A stretch of 64,000 bases of DNA, taken from Flavobacterium micromati. Its GTDB lineage: Bacteria; Bacteroidota; Bacteroidia; Flavobacteriales; Flavobacteriaceae. Positions 1 to 9,940 of the stretch are shown here, in pieces. Under the pieces are notes generated by a model. It was not told the DNA's origin and searched no databases. It saw only the letters and a list, made by a program, of their open reading frames with translations. The stretch lies in NCBI RefSeq assembly GCF_900129585.1, contig NZ_FQWF01000003.1:62001-126000 (forward strand). Direction: 5' to 3'. Position 1 is the first letter of the stretch. Each line of letters starts with the position of its first letter. A program made the translations under genes and the position numbers.

Positions 1-194
1 ATTACTTTTCCATTTTGAATAAGTAAAGTTCCATTGTCTATAATTTGTGTTGGCGTCACATAAATCTTAGCATTTGTAAAAGCAGTAAAATTTGTTGTTT
101 TGTTTGGGACACCTTCATTGTTTGGGAAGTATTGCTGTGCGTAGGTTTTTGGTAGAAAACAGCTAAAAAGGAGCAGAATTAAAAATTTTTTCAT
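1..194 (-). CDS. Secreted amidohydrolase-like protein, N-terminal fragment
   Basis: The reading frame starts at the ATG at 192-194 and runs off the left edge, so only about 64 residues are visible. It opens with a clear Sec signal peptide (MKKFLILLLFSCFLPKTYAQ) and continues with a stretch ending in GTLLIQNGKV. That segment, with preceding 'ftnAKIYVTPTQIIDNG', is the typical first beta strand pair of imidazolonepropionase-like amidohydrolases. The metal-binding HxH motif would lie outside the window. The family call therefore rests on the N-terminal pattern only. It is transcribed divergently from the yifB-like gene. Confidence 0.6.
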   Translation of the reverse strand, partial: MKKFLILLLFSCFLPKTYAQQYFPNNEGVPNKTTNFTAFTNAKIYVTPTQIIDNGTLLIQNGKV

Positions 195-424
195 AATGAA
201 GTTTAAAATTATTTTCTAAAAGTAAAAAATTGCCAATAGTAGACAATTATTTATTTAGACTTTAACATTTGTTTTTTGCGACAAATTATTAAAAGTGATA
301 TTTTTTTTATTATTCCTTTCATAAATGTTATAAAAATAGTGTTTTTATTCATTTTTTTAAATATTGAACGATTAGTATTAATAATTAAAAATCTTTATCT
401 AATTTTAGAATCAAATATTCTATT

Positions 425-1960
425 ATGCTAATAAAAGTTTTTGGAAGTGCGGTTTTTGGAGTAGAAGCCACCACCATTACGGTGGAAGTGAATATAGACA
501 AAGGTATTGGTTATCATTTAGTTGGCTTGCCAGACAATGCTATCAAAGAAAGTAGTTATCGTATTGCAGCAGCATTAAAAAATAATGGCTACATGATGCC
601 AGGAAAAAAAATCACTATCAATATGGCTCCCGCCGATTTAAGAAAAGAAGGATCAGCTTATGATCTTACCTTAACGATAGGTATTCTAGTTGCTTCAGGA
701 CAAATAAGAGCTGATGATGTTGATAAATATGTTATCATGGGTGAACTTTCACTTGATGGTAGTTTACAACCCATACGAGGAGCGTTACCCATTGCAATAA
801 AAGCTAAGGAAGAAGGTTTTAAAGGCTTTTTTTTACCAAAACAGAATGTGAAGGAAGCTGCTATTGTTGCAGGACTTGATGTTTATGGAATTGAGAATGT
901 TCAAGAAGTAATTGATTTTCTGGAAGGTAAAGGCACGCTAGAACCCACAACTATTGATACGCGAGCCGAATTTTACAAAACACTAGATTTTCCAGAATTT
1001 GATTTCTCCGATGTGAAAGGGCAGGAGAGTATTAAGCGGTGCATGGAGATTGCCGCAGCTGGTGGTCATAACATTATTTTAATTGGGCCACCTGGCGCTG
1101 GAAAAACTATGTTGGCAAAACGCTTGCCCAGTATTCTGCCTCCCATGACTTTGCGCGAAGCCCTAGAAACAACTAAAATTCATAGTGTCGCGGGAAAACT
1201 AAAAGAAGTAGGATTGATGAATCAAAGACCGTTTCGAAGTCCACATCATACGATTTCAAATGTTGCTTTAGTTGGAGGCGGAAGCTATCCGCAGCCAGGT
1301 GAGATTTCTATGGCGCACAATGGAGTTTTATTTTTAGATGAGTTACCAGAATTTAAACGGGACGTTTTAGAAGTTATGAGACAACCATTAGAAGATAGGG
1401 AGGTAACCATTTCGAGAGCTAAGTTCACTGTCACTTATCCATCGTCATTTATGTTAGTTGCGAGCATGAATCCAAGTCCGAGTGGTTTTTTTAACGATCC
1501 AGATTCACCGCAGACATCGTCGCCTCATGAGATGCAACGGTACTTGAGTAAAATCTCAGGACCTTTATTAGATAGAATTGATATTCACATTGAAGTAACG
1601 CCTGTTCCTTTTGATAAATTATCCGATGATCAAAAAGCAGAAAGCAGTGTCGCTATTCGCGAGCGAGTTACGGCGGCTCGCGAGTTACAAACGCTGCGCT
1701 TTGAACAAATGGAAAACATTCATTATAATGCGCAGATGAACACGAAGCACATTCGGGAATATTGTGCATTAGACGATGTATCTAAACAATTACTAAAAAC
1801 GGCAATGGAAAGATTGAATCTTTCAGCACGAGCTTATGATCGAATTTTAAAAGTTGCTAGAACAATTGCTGATCTTGAGGGAGTGCCAACAGTGATTTCA
1901 AGTCATATTGCTGAAGCAATTCAATATCGAAGTTTGGATCGCGATGGTTGGTTAGGGTGA
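425..1960 (+). CDS. YifB/ComM family Mg-chelatase-like AAA+ ATPase
   Basis: A 511-residue protein of normal length for the YifB/ComM family. Residues 1-170 form the ChlI-like N-terminal domain (LPDNAIKES, INMAPADLRKEG). The AAA+ core has Walker A GPPGAGKT at 221-228, Walker B VLFLDE at 301-306 and an Mg-chelatase-like RSPHHTIS loop near 271-278. The C-terminal helical domain follows. In gamma-proteobacteria ComM is a hexameric helicase that extends branch migration of incoming DNA during natural transformation. Transfer of that role to this organism is inference. It is monocistronic: the gene on its left is divergent and the gene on its right converges. Confidence 0.93.
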   Translation: MLIKVFGSAVFGVEATTITVEVNIDKGIGYHLVGLPDNAIKESSYRIAAALKNNGYMMPGKKITINMAPADLRKEGSAYDLTLTIGILVASGQIRADDVDKYVIMGELSLDGSLQPIRGALPIAIKAKEEGFKGFFLPKQNVKEAAIVAGLDVYGIENVQEVIDFLEGKGTLEPTTIDTRAEFYKTLDFPEFDFSDVKGQESIKRCMEIAAAGGHNIILIGPPGAGKTMLAKRLPSILPPMTLREALETTKIHSVAGKLKEVGLMNQRPFRSPHHTISNVALVGGGSYPQPGEISMAHNGVLFLDELPEFKRDVLEVMRQPLEDREVTISRAKFTVTYPSSFMLVASMNPSPSGFFNDPDSPQTSSPHEMQRYLSKISGPLLDRIDIHIEVTPVPFDKLSDDQKAESSVAIRERVTAARELQTLRFEQMENIHYNAQMNTKHIREYCALDDVSKQLLKTAMERLNLSARAYDRILKVARTIADLEGVPTVISSHIAEAIQYRSLDRDGWLG

Positions 1961-1972
1961 TTTTAGATTTAA

Positions 1973-2003
1973 TGCTTCGCAAAATCATAGACTTTGCGAA
2001 GCA
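1973..2003. terminator. Hairpin between convergent yifB-like and helicase genes
   Basis: A perfect 11-bp inverted repeat, TGCTTCGCAAA / TTTGCGAAGCA, with a 9-nt loop. It lies 12 nt after the yifB-like stop codon. There is no uninterrupted T tract directly after it on the plus strand, so it may be an mRNA 3'-end hairpin rather than a complete intrinsic terminator. Confidence 0.5.
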
Positions 2004-2011
2004 AAAACAGA

Positions 2012-2050
2012 AAGCCCACGGTTGAAACCTTGGGCTTGTTGTTTTTATAA
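2012..2050 (+). terminator. Second hairpin with T-rich tail
   Basis: AAGCCCA (2012-2018) pairs with TGGGCTT (2031-2037). It is followed by GTTGTTTTTATAATTTT, a T-rich tail suitable for intrinsic termination of plus-strand transcription. The stem resembles the GCCCACGGTTGAAACC-type palindromes that I recall as frequent in Flavobacterium intergenic DNA. Confidence 0.5.
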
Positions 2051-2127
2051 TTTTGATTTACAGCTCGTTAAAGTTAGAGAATTCGGGAGCAAGCGTAACA
2101 AGGATCATGAAAAAAAAAGCGTTTTAC

Positions 2128-2197
2128 AGCCCCGATTGAAGTGGAAATCCTCCCGATTTTTATCGGGAGATTGCAACGTAAAGCGGGAAATAAGTTC
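2128..2197 (+). repeat. Dispersed palindromic element, copy 1 (variable hairpin, conserved flanks)
   Basis: The left flank contains GAAGTGGAAATCC (ending at 2150) and the right flank contains GATTGCAACGTA (2169-2180) then AGCGGGAAATA. Between them sits a perfect 7-bp hairpin, TCCCGAT/ATCGGGA, with a TTTT loop (2151-2168). The same flanks recur inverted at 59502-59581 around a completely different hairpin. A 67-codon open frame crosses this region but looks like a chance product of the repeat. Confidence 0.75.
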
Positions 2198-2261
2198 TTT
2201 AGAAACTAAATTAGTCTGCTCCTAAAAAACAATACAAAACAGCTTTTTAATCTTTTAATGA

Positions 2262-3548
2262 TTATTTACTAAAACGTCTTTCGTTACCGGCACTTGGTCG
2301 TCTTGGACCAAAACTATTATTACTTTTCTTTGTAGTATCCGGTTTTGATTCTCTTGGAGTCGAATTGCGTTGTGGTCTGCCCTGACCTTGTTTTATAGGT
2401 TGTGTTGAAGCATTTGGATCTGGTTCAAATCCTGCAATTTGCTCTTTTGGCAATTTCAATCCTATTAATTTTTCAATATCTCTTAGAAATACAGTTTCGT
2501 CTGGACTGAATAAAGAAATAGCTTCTCCGCTCGCTCCAGCTCTTCCGGTTCTACCTATTCGGTGCACGTAATCTTCGGGAATATTAGGCAATTCAAAGTT
2601 GATAACGTGCGGTAATAACGGAATGTCCAGGCCACGTGCTGCGATATCTGTAGCAACAAGCGCGGTTACACTTCCGTCTTTAAAACCAGCAAGTGCTTTT
2701 GTGCGTGCACCTTGACCTTTATTACCATGAATGGCTGCGGCAATGATTCCCGAGTTAATCATGCTTTCGCATAGTTTGTTTGCACCTTGTTTAGTTCGTG
2801 TAAAAACTAATATTTGCTTCCAGTTGCCTTCTGTAATAAGTTTTATAACTAATTCTGTTTTTTTCTCTTTGGCAACAGGATATATTTTTTGAGCTATTGC
2901 TTCCACGGTAGTATTTTCGGGTGTTGCTTCTACCTGAACGGGATTGTGCAAAATTCCCATCGCTAATTTCTTGATGTCTTGCGAAAATGTTGCTGAAAAT
3001 AGTAAGTTTTGTCTTTTAGCAGGTAATACTTTTAAGATGCGTTCTATGTCTCTTAAAAATCCCATGTCTAGCATACGATCAGCCTCATCCAAAACTAAGA
3101 TCTCCACTTTTGCAAGTGAAACTAGACCTTGATTTTGCAAATCGATAAGTCGGCCAGGAGTTGCCACTAAAATATCAACACCGTTTCTAAGTTGAGCTGC
3201 TTGTGGATTTTGATTCACGCCACCAAAAATAACAGTACTGCGAATATCTAAAAATGTACTGTACTCTTTAATGTTTTCAAAAATTTGAGCGGCTAATTCT
3301 CTTGTTGGTGTTAGTATTAATGCACGAATAGGCCTTTGTCTTAATTGCTGACCTTGCGAAATTATTTGTAAAATGGGTAAGGTAAAAGCAGCTGTTTTTC
3401 CGGTTCCTGTTTGTGCAGATGCCAAAACATCTTTCCCTTCTAATATAGGTTTAATTGCTTTTTGTTGTATTGGAGAAGGTGTTGTGTATCCTTTTTTGCT
3501 GATCGCTTTTAATAAAGCATCAGATAATCCTAATGAGTTAAATGACAT
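2262..3548 (-). CDS. DEAD-box ATP-dependent RNA helicase (RhlE-like)
   Basis: A 428-residue two-domain superfamily 2 helicase. The RecA-1 domain has the Q motif region near residue 28, Walker A AQTGTGKT at 45-52, PTRELA near 81, TPGR near 130, DEAD at 154-157 and SAT at 185-187. The RecA-2 domain carries motif [10 protein letters not shown] at 329-336. The tail after about residue 380 is basic, Pro/Asn/Arg-rich and presumably disordered, typical for RNA-binding extensions of RhlE-type proteins. Likely roles are rRNA or mRNA structure remodelling, often cold-related in this family. The start at 3548 gives the canonical 'SFNSLGLS' N-terminus. The gene stands alone on the minus strand. Confidence 0.92.
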   Translation of the reverse strand: MSFNSLGLSDALLKAISKKGYTTPSPIQQKAIKPILEGKDVLASAQTGTGKTAAFTLPILQIISQGQQLRQRPIRALILTPTRELAAQIFENIKEYSTFLDIRSTVIFGGVNQNPQAAQLRNGVDILVATPGRLIDLQNQGLVSLAKVEILVLDEADRMLDMGFLRDIERILKVLPAKRQNLLFSATFSQDIKKLAMGILHNPVQVEATPENTTVEAIAQKIYPVAKEKKTELVIKLITEGNWKQILVFTRTKQGANKLCESMINSGIIAAAIHGNKGQGARTKALAGFKDGSVTALVATDIAARGLDIPLLPHVINFELPNIPEDYVHRIGRTGRAGASGEAISLFSPDETVFLRDIEKLIGLKLPKEQIAGFEPDPNASTQPIKQGQGRPQRNSTPRESKPDTTKKSNNSFGPRRPSAGNERRFSK

Positions 3549-3900
3549 AAATGATTTTTATAAAGCCAACAAGAAAATTATGCGTGCTTCTTTAATTTGG
3601 CGCGAAGATACTGTTATTTTTTGCGATGTGTTTGTAGTTGTTATATTTAGTTTTATGAAAATAGTTAACGACCTTCATTTCATTAAACTCCAATAACTTA
3701 CTCAATGCTATTTATGGCAGTATACACCGCTTAATTTTATTAAAAATTCGATATAAATTAACTATTAAATTTTATAAAAACCTCAAATATCATTAAGTTT
3801 TTTTCAGTCTTTTCATGAATTACTATTCTTAAATAGCGCTGCTCTACCCTTAAAAAAGGGTTGTGATACTAGGTTTATGGCAATTACAGCTAATTTTATT
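3549..3900. other. Intergenic stretch upstream of the helicase gene
   Basis: This AT-rich stretch of 352 bp lies between the helicase start and the zinc-peptidase stop, both on the minus strand. It has one short hairpin, ACCCTT/AAGGGT (3846-3861), without a T tract. I found no TAnnTTTG promoter element on the minus strand. An open frame crossing from 3373 to 3696 is antisense to the helicase and is not considered a gene. Confidence 0.5.
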
Positions 3901-4761
3901 TTATCTGAGTTCAGCAAAAGTATTGCCTTGATTGATGTCTCCTGTATTATATCCTTTCATAAACCAAGCTTTGCGCTGCGCTGAAGTTCCATGCGTAAAA
4001 GATTCTGGAACGATACGCCCTTGAATCTTAGCTTGAATGGCATCATCTCCCACAGCGTGAGCTGCGCTTAATGCCTCATCGATATCTCCTTGTTCGAGGA
4101 AATTATTCATTTTCTGGTTATAATGTGTCCATACACCAGCGTAAAAGTCAGCTTGTAATTCTAAAGCTACTGACAGTTTATTGGCTTCAGCCTGACTTTT
4201 ACCTTGCTGCATTTGTCTCATTTTAGTTGAAGTTCCCAATAAGGTTTGTACGTGATGACCAATTTCATGTGCTATAACGTAAGCTGTTGCAAAATCTCCA
4301 CCCTGCGCACCATACTTAGTTTTAAGCTCTTCAAAAAAAGCCAAATCGATATAGACTTTTTGGTCAGTTGGGCAGTAGAAGGGTCCAGCAGCTGAGGTAG
4401 CAGTACCGCAGCCGGTTTCTTGAGGATCTGTGAATAAAACTAAATTTGGTCTTTTATATTGCATGTTGTTTTCCAGAAATATTTTCTCCCAAACATCCTC
4501 CGTATCTACTAATATGGCTTCTATAAATTTGCCTTCTTCAATTTCGGCCGTACTTAATATTCTCTGCTCAGTGGGTGCAGAATTTCCTTGATTTATTTGC
4601 TCAAGTAGTGGCGTGAGCATCTGAGCATTTTCGCCACCAAAGACATTTAATAATAAAATTACAATACCTATAATACCGCCACCTACAATTGTCTTGCCGC
4701 CGGTTGACATTCCACGACGGTCTTCAAAATTTTCGCTGCTACGTCTGCCATTCCATTTCAT
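3901..4761 (-). CDS. Neutral zinc metallopeptidase, YpfJ-like
   Basis: A 286-residue protein of the 'putative neutral zinc metallopeptidase' family (YpfJ/KPN_02809). The N-terminus MKWNGRRSSENFEDRRG is the family's usual charged opening. A single transmembrane segment follows at about 24-41, and the C-terminal domain is predicted to lie outside the cytoplasm. The zinc motif HEIGH is at 165-169 and a downstream ELQADFYAG supplies the probable third ligand. Substrates are not known for the family. It starts 49 nt after the sensor-kinase stop on the same strand, so the two may be cotranscribed. Confidence 0.88.
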   Translation of the reverse strand: MKWNGRRSSENFEDRRGMSTGGKTIVGGGIIGIVILLLNVFGGENAQMLTPLLEQINQGNSAPTEQRILSTAEIEEGKFIEAILVDTEDVWEKIFLENNMQYKRPNLVLFTDPQETGCGTATSAAGPFYCPTDQKVYIDLAFFEELKTKYGAQGGDFATAYVIAHEIGHHVQTLLGTSTKMRQMQQGKSQAEANKLSVALELQADFYAGVWTHYNQKMNNFLEQGDIDEALSAAHAVGDDAIQAKIQGRIVPESFTHGTSAQRKAWFMKGYNTGDINQGNTFAELR

Positions 4762-4810
4762 CTTTTCTGTTTTTACATGTTAAAAAAATCATGAGCTCAA
4801 ACTCTTAGGA

Positions 4811-7800
4811 TCAGTGTATCCATTTTAAAAAAGTTTCTTCAATAATTCCTTTTATAATAGGTTTAGGAATATAATCATTCATTCCAGCTTTGATACATTT
4901 ATCTTTTTCCTCTTTTTCCGTACCTGCTGTTATTGCTATAATAGGAACTTCTTGACCAGATTTGAATTTACGAATTATATTTGTGGCTTCGTAACCATTC
5001 ATAATTGGCATTTGAATGTCCATAAAAATTATATCCGGCATTATAGATTCAAACTGGGATGAAGCTTGTTCTCCATTTACGGCTTCAAAAATTGTTGTTT
5101 TATAGGATAAATTTTTAATAATAGTTTTAAGCAATAACATATTGACTCGATTGTCCTCCACAATTAGAACTTTGATGTTTTTGTCCAAATTAACAGCTTT
5201 AATAATTTCTGCTGAAATAAAATCACTTTTTGGCTGAGGCTCGACAATTTCAGCCGTTTGTTCATTACTGGTCTCTACTTGTAAGTCAAAGTAAAACGTA
5301 CTTCCTAAACCTATTTTACTTTCTAATTGTAGATGACTTTTCATTAATCCTAAAAGTTGATTCGAAATAGTAAGTCCTAAGCCTGTACCTCCAAACTTTC
5401 TAGTTGTTGAGCTGTCTTCTTGAGAAAATGCCTTGAATATTTTCATTTTATTTTCGTCCAAAATTCCGATACCAGTGTCAATAACTGCAAATCGGATTAT
5501 TTTCGTCGCCTCATTTACTGATTCGAGTAAAGAAATGTTCAGTGTAATGCTGCCCTTTTTAGTAAACTTTACTGCATTTGCCAGCAAGTTGATCAAAATT
5601 TGCTTTAGTCGAACGCTGTCCAACCAAAAGTACCTTGGGATATTTTCAGCAATAACCAGTTCTAAATCTAACTTTTTTTGATTCGATTCAAATAAAATTA
5701 AATCGATTACTTGTTTTAAAAGTTCGTGTATGTTGTTTTTTTCAACGTACAAATCTAGTTTACCAGCTTCAATTTTTGAGAAATCAAGAATATCATTAAT
5801 AATATCCAGCAGCGAATGCGCTGACTGATTGATAGTGGTCATATATTTTTTTTGAATTAATCCAAGATGGGTGTTCATTAGCAAATCAGTAAATCCTATA
5901 ATTCCGTTTAAAGGAGTTCTAATTTCATGGCTCATATTAGCCAAAAACTCCGATTTAGATTTATTTGCTGCCTCTGCCAATTCTTTTTCTTGCAGGACTG
6001 TTTCTGCCTTTTTTCTCTCAGTGATATCAATAAAAATACCTTCTAAAAAAGCAATTTTTCCATCCTTGTAGATAGTATCACCAAATTCCTCTACCCAAAT
6101 GATGTCATTATTTTTATTAATAATACGATAGGTAAGGTGAATGGGTTTCTTGCTATCAATGCAGATTTGTTGAGCTTCAATCGTTGCTATTTTATCTTCG
6201 GGATGAATTAAATCAATAAATGATATTTCATTATTAAAGAAACTTAACTTAGGAAAACCAGTTAATTTTTCAATATTATCGTTAATATATATTTTAGTGT
6301 TTGTTTCATCATAATTGGATAAATAAACGGTGCCTGGTATATTATTTGCTAATAATCTAAATTTTTCTTCACTTTCGTAGATGGCATTCTCGTTTGAAAT
6401 ACGTTCTAGAGATGACGCAATATTACGAGCCAATGTTCGTAAAATATTTACTTCGTCTTCAGACCACTGCTTTTCAACTTGAGTGTCATCAAATCCTAAA
6501 AATCCTTGGAACTTGTTTTTTACAAAAATTGGAAACAAGATCAGCGATGCTACACCAACATTCGTTAACTTTTTTGCAAGTGTTGGACTTCGAATTTCAC
6601 TAATTGTTGCTTCAAAAATTTTGTTTTCAAAAAGCGGGGTTAAAATATCTTCAAAAAATGCATAAGGTATATTTTGCAATGCTGCATTGGTCTCAGTTAA
6701 TAAATCATTATGAATTATCCATCTGTACTTTTGACTGATTGTGCCAGTTTCAAAATTATTCTCATAATAATATGCTCGATGAGATTTAGTTGCCTTACCC
6801 ATAATGATCAAGATATCGGAGAAAATATCATTAATATCAGTACTTTTTAAAAATTTCTCTGTGCAAAGAGCCATTGCCGATAGAAGTTCGCTCTTGTATT
6901 GTAAATTCTTCTCAACTTGGTACCGACTTTGTGAAACTACTGTTAACGATATCAGATCAGATATAGTTCTGGCAAAAGATACATCATCGTTATCCCAATT
7001 TTTTTGTGCTCCCGCATTTTCAAATGATAATACGCCAAACAGCTTTCCGTCATTAAAAATCGGAATATCAAGTTGAGATTTAATATTATAGTTTAAAAAG
7101 TAATTTTCCGTAAATTCAGAAAATTCATATTTGGTAAAAACATCTGATGCACAAATTTGCGTATTATCAAGAAGGGATTTAAAATATATAGGATAATCGG
7201 TTTTATTCAAAACGATCCCTTTTGAATAAGAATTAAGATCTAAATTATATAGAATTTTGCAAGTAATTTTATCTACGTTGTATTTCCAGTAACTGACTCT
7301 GCTGCAAACTATTATTTTTGCAGCTGATTCTATGATTTTCATTATGCTTATGTCGAGATTTTTATAATCGCTATAAGGAGTTAAAGAGATTTTTTTAATG
7401 ACCTCATTGTATTCCTCCATTTTTTGCTGACGTATATTACTTTGCTTTTCAATTTCTTTTAATTTGGTAATGTCTCTTGCAATTCCTGAATATCCTATTA
7501 TACGTGATAAGGTGTTGCGACGAATAATTACTTTCTGAGAAACCCATAAATCATCTCCATTTTTTTTAATAAGTGGAAATTCTATAGCTGGAAAATCATT
7601 TTCATTTAATACTGGATTTCGATAAAAATCAATGGCACGTTTTGTATAACTTGGTCGGATAAATTCGGTGTAGTTATGTCCAATGACTTCAGTAATTGTA
7701 TATCCAAGTGACTTTAGCGTAAAATCATTTGCAAACGTAAAGTTTCCATCTAGATTAACTTCAAAAATAAGATCTACGGCATTTTCTATTAAATCTTTAT

Positions 7801-8818
7801 ACAGATTTTGTATTTTAAATTCATCAGTTACGTTCTGTCCATTTCCTATTGTTAAGTCATCAGTAAAGCGCTTGTCATACCACTGAATGAATTTATACTC
7901 GCCATTACTACACTTAATTTTGTGAGTGTAAATATTACTATCGGAGAATTCTACTTCGTGATTTTTGTAAGCATTTATTTTTTCTGCGAGCTTCCAATAT
8001 CCTAGACCCATGACATCTTCTACTTCATATCCCAATATCGTTTTTACGTTTTCACTACAAAACACAACTTCTCCTTTCTTATTGGTTGCTAATATTAGAG
8101 AACTTCCCTCGTTTATAATTTTGTTGTTAAATCTAGTTTCGTTTTTACTATTTAATTGTAAGGTATATTGTATATAATTAATAACCGTAATAATTAGGCA
8201 GTTAATGACTAATAGTAAAATTGTTCTTAATATTATCAAATCAAATAGATAAGCAATCCACAAGTATGTAAAGGTAAATCCCACAAAAGACCAATATAAA
8301 TAAGCTGATCTGAAAAGCGAATAAGAAAAATAGAATGAAACCGCAAATGCAGTAATAGGTAGAAGGTCGTTAGGAGAAATAATCAAATTTCTGCAAATTG
8401 AAGCAAAATAAAGCAAAAAACAGAACAAAAAAATGTACTGAATATTCTTGAAGACAATTTTTGATTTAGTACTTATAAAATATAAAAGTAACAGCGAAAA
8501 TCCAATACTACAATTTACAATAAGTAAACTTTTAGGTCTTATTTCTAAATATTCTAGAATAAGTTCTACAACGGGTAAAATGATTCCTAAGAAAAGAAGG
8601 TAAATTTGATATTCTTTCTTTCTAGAAATAGAACTGGAGTTTTTTTGTAGCAAATTGCTCTTTAATCCAGTTTTGATTTTGGCAATTTTAAAAAATAGAA
8701 TAAAAAGTAAAACAGGAATTAAAAAAGTAAATAAAACGTCATTTACCATGGAGTTTGGTATTAGAAAAACAATTATTCCTCTGGCTTTACTGCAAAGAAG
8801 TTGATAGTAGAATACCAT
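4811..8818 (-). CDS. Hybrid sensor histidine kinase (7TM-PAS-PAS-GAF-GAF-PAS-HisKA-HATPase-REC)
   Basis: A 1335-residue hybrid kinase. Residues about 25-220 hold several transmembrane helices without a recognised periplasmic domain. PAS domains lie at about 235-335, 340-455 and 815-935. GAF-like domains lie at about 475-630 and 645-805. The HisKA domain carries the phospho-histidine H964 in [10 protein letters not shown]. The ATPase domain has N1081 and GTGLGL at about 1144-1149. The C-terminal receiver domain has phospho-acceptor D1267 in FMDIQMP. No response regulator with an output domain is adjacent, so a separate phosphotransfer protein is likely. An inner start at M24 (8749) is plausible because the first 23 codons overlap an inverted repeat (8805-8818). 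Confidence 0.9.
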   Translation of the reverse strand: MVFYYQLLCSKARGIIVFLIPNSMVNDVLFTFLIPVLLFILFFKIAKIKTGLKSNLLQKNSSSISRKKEYQIYLLFLGIILPVVELILEYLEIRPKSLLIVNCSIGFSLLLLYFISTKSKIVFKNIQYIFLFCFLLYFASICRNLIISPNDLLPITAFAVSFYFSYSLFRSAYLYWSFVGFTFTYLWIAYLFDLIILRTILLLVINCLIITVINYIQYTLQLNSKNETRFNNKIINEGSSLILATNKKGEVVFCSENVKTILGYEVEDVMGLGYWKLAEKINAYKNHEVEFSDSNIYTHKIKCSNGEYKFIQWYDKRFTDDLTIGNGQNVTDEFKIQNLYKDLIENAVDLIFEVNLDGNFTFANDFTLKSLGYTITEVIGHNYTEFIRPSYTKRAIDFYRNPVLNENDFPAIEFPLIKKNGDDLWVSQKVIIRRNTLSRIIGYSGIARDITKLKEIEKQSNIRQQKMEEYNEVIKKISLTPYSDYKNLDISIMKIIESAAKIIVCSRVSYWKYNVDKITCKILYNLDLNSYSKGIVLNKTDYPIYFKSLLDNTQICASDVFTKYEFSEFTENYFLNYNIKSQLDIPIFNDGKLFGVLSFENAGAQKNWDNDDVSFARTISDLISLTVVSQSRYQVEKNLQYKSELLSAMALCTEKFLKSTDINDIFSDILIIMGKATKSHRAYYYENNFETGTISQKYRWIIHNDLLTETNAALQNIPYAFFEDILTPLFENKIFEATISEIRSPTLAKKLTNVGVASLILFPIFVKNKFQGFLGFDDTQVEKQWSEDEVNILRTLARNIASSLERISNENAIYESEEKFRLLANNIPGTVYLSNYDETNTKIYINDNIEKLTGFPKLSFFNNEISFIDLIHPEDKIATIEAQQICIDSKKPIHLTYRIINKNNDIIWVEEFGDTIYKDGKIAFLEGIFIDITERKKAETVLQEKELAEAANKSKSEFLANMSHEIRTPLNGIIGFTDLLMNTHLGLIQKKYMTTINQSAHSLLDIINDILDFSKIEAGKLDLYVEKNNIHELLKQVIDLILFESNQKKLDLELVIAENIPRYFWLDSVRLKQILINLLANAVKFTKKGSITLNISLLESVNEATKIIRFAVIDTGIGILDENKMKIFKAFSQEDSSTTRKFGGTGLGLTISNQLLGLMKSHLQLESKIGLGSTFYFDLQVETSNEQTAEIVEPQPKSDFISAEIIKAVNLDKNIKVLIVEDNRVNMLLLKTIIKNLSYKTTIFEAVNGEQASSQFESIMPDIIFMDIQMPIMNGYEATNIIRKFKSGQEVPIIAITAGTEKEEKDKCIKAGMNDYIPKPIIKGIIEETFLKWIH

Positions 8819-8927
8819 ATATTATTTAAACTTAAATTTGGGAACTAAATTGTTGATAATCTTTTTTGAGGCTCAATTTAGGAAATTAAATTAAATAATT
8901 AAGTAAAAACAGCATGGTATTCTACTA
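8805..8927. repeat. Inverted repeat spanning the sensor-kinase start region
   Basis: The 14-nt sequence TAGTAGAATACCAT (8805-8818) recurs as its exact reverse complement ATGGTATTCTACTA at 8914-8927, 95 nt apart. One arm covers the annotated start codon of the hybrid kinase. It could be the ends of a short degenerate mobile or repeat unit, or a leader structure. Confidence 0.55.
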
Positions 8928-8942
8928 AAATCGTACTATTTA

Positions 8943-9734
8943 TCAATTGATATTTTGTAAAGGACTATTATCGTTTTTTGTAGGAAATCCAACAATCTCG
9001 CTGTAAAGTGCGTAATATAGCGAATACATAAAAGGAATTGTAAAGAATATTCCAACACAACAGCCTATAAATCCAACTAACGTGGCTATGTAGCCAACTA
9101 CTGCTAACGCTAATATTATCAATGGTTGTTTAGAAACAATTAATGCACTTGCTTTTATAGATTCAACGGCTGATAATTTTCCAAAAATAATCAGCGGTAT
9201 CATCAGCAGCGTATAAAGTGAAATAAAAACGGTAAACATAACGTTTACGAAAGGTATTTCAAAATAATTAAGTAGCAGCGAAATTACTGAACTGACAAAA
9301 GCTACGATAAATGTAGCTACAAAAAGTTCAACAAAATACGGGGCTTTGTAAAATTTAAACATTGATGCAACATGAAATTCTTCATCGTTCTCTGCACATT
9401 GAGCCATTTTTATTAAGGCAGCTGGAAATGGACTTAACAAACTGCTTATTAAAATTGAAACACCTGATAAAATTAATAGCATTTCAAAACCAAGTACTTC
9501 TGGCTTTAAATTTTCAGGCTTAAAGAAATCTAACAATGCCGTAGCACCAAAAAATGCAATAAGTCCTATGGAGGCGATTATTGTAATCAGAACGAAAAAT
9601 ACAAAAATGATCAATGCACCATAAACAGCTATTTTTTTATAATTTTCGAAAGCATGGTTAAATACGATGCTGAAATCTAAAACATATCCGTCTTTTTTAA
9701 TTTCTTCGAGACGTTCTTGAACCCTGTTTTCCAT
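8943..9734 (-). CDS. Multi-pass membrane protein of unknown function
   Basis: A 263-residue protein with a short charged cytoplasmic N-terminus (MENRVQERLEEIKKDG) followed by about six hydrophobic segments: near residues 35-60, 85-110, 130-155, 160-185, 200-225 and 225-250. No catalytic or transporter signature is visible. The layout resembles uncharacterised Bacteroidota membrane proteins that database pipelines sometimes mislabel as carotene monooxygenases, and nothing in the sequence supports that function. It sits 124 nt upstream of the sensor-kinase start on the same strand. Confidence 0.75.
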   Translation of the reverse strand: MENRVQERLEEIKKDGYVLDFSIVFNHAFENYKKIAVYGALIIFVFFVLITIIASIGLIAFFGATALLDFFKPENLKPEVLGFEMLLILSGVSILISSLLSPFPAALIKMAQCAENDEEFHVASMFKFYKAPYFVELFVATFIVAFVSSVISLLLNYFEIPFVNVMFTVFISLYTLLMIPLIIFGKLSAVESIKASALIVSKQPLIILALAVVGYIATLVGFIGCCVGIFFTIPFMYSLYYALYSEIVGFPTKNDNSPLQNIN

Positions 9735-9940
9735 AAAATTAGTTTTAATTTGGTTTTAATTTTGGTTAAAATTTCCTGACACAATCTAGATTTCCTGCAA
9801 TAATTATTGTCACTGCTATATTCAAAAAAATCGAGACATTTACTTTTACTTTTTATATATCTTGTTGCAAATGTAGTATTTTAGTCTAAAATAAATTTCA
9901 TTAAATTTACTTTCATACAAATGTTACAATTTTACGACGG

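Noticed and set aside
2022..2225. 67-codon plus-strand frame downstream of yifB
   Set aside because: It is produced by hairpins and the dispersed repeat and has no coding features.
8943..9734. Carotene monooxygenase
   Set aside because: No histidine motifs; the real carotene dioxygenase candidate is at 26092-26988.
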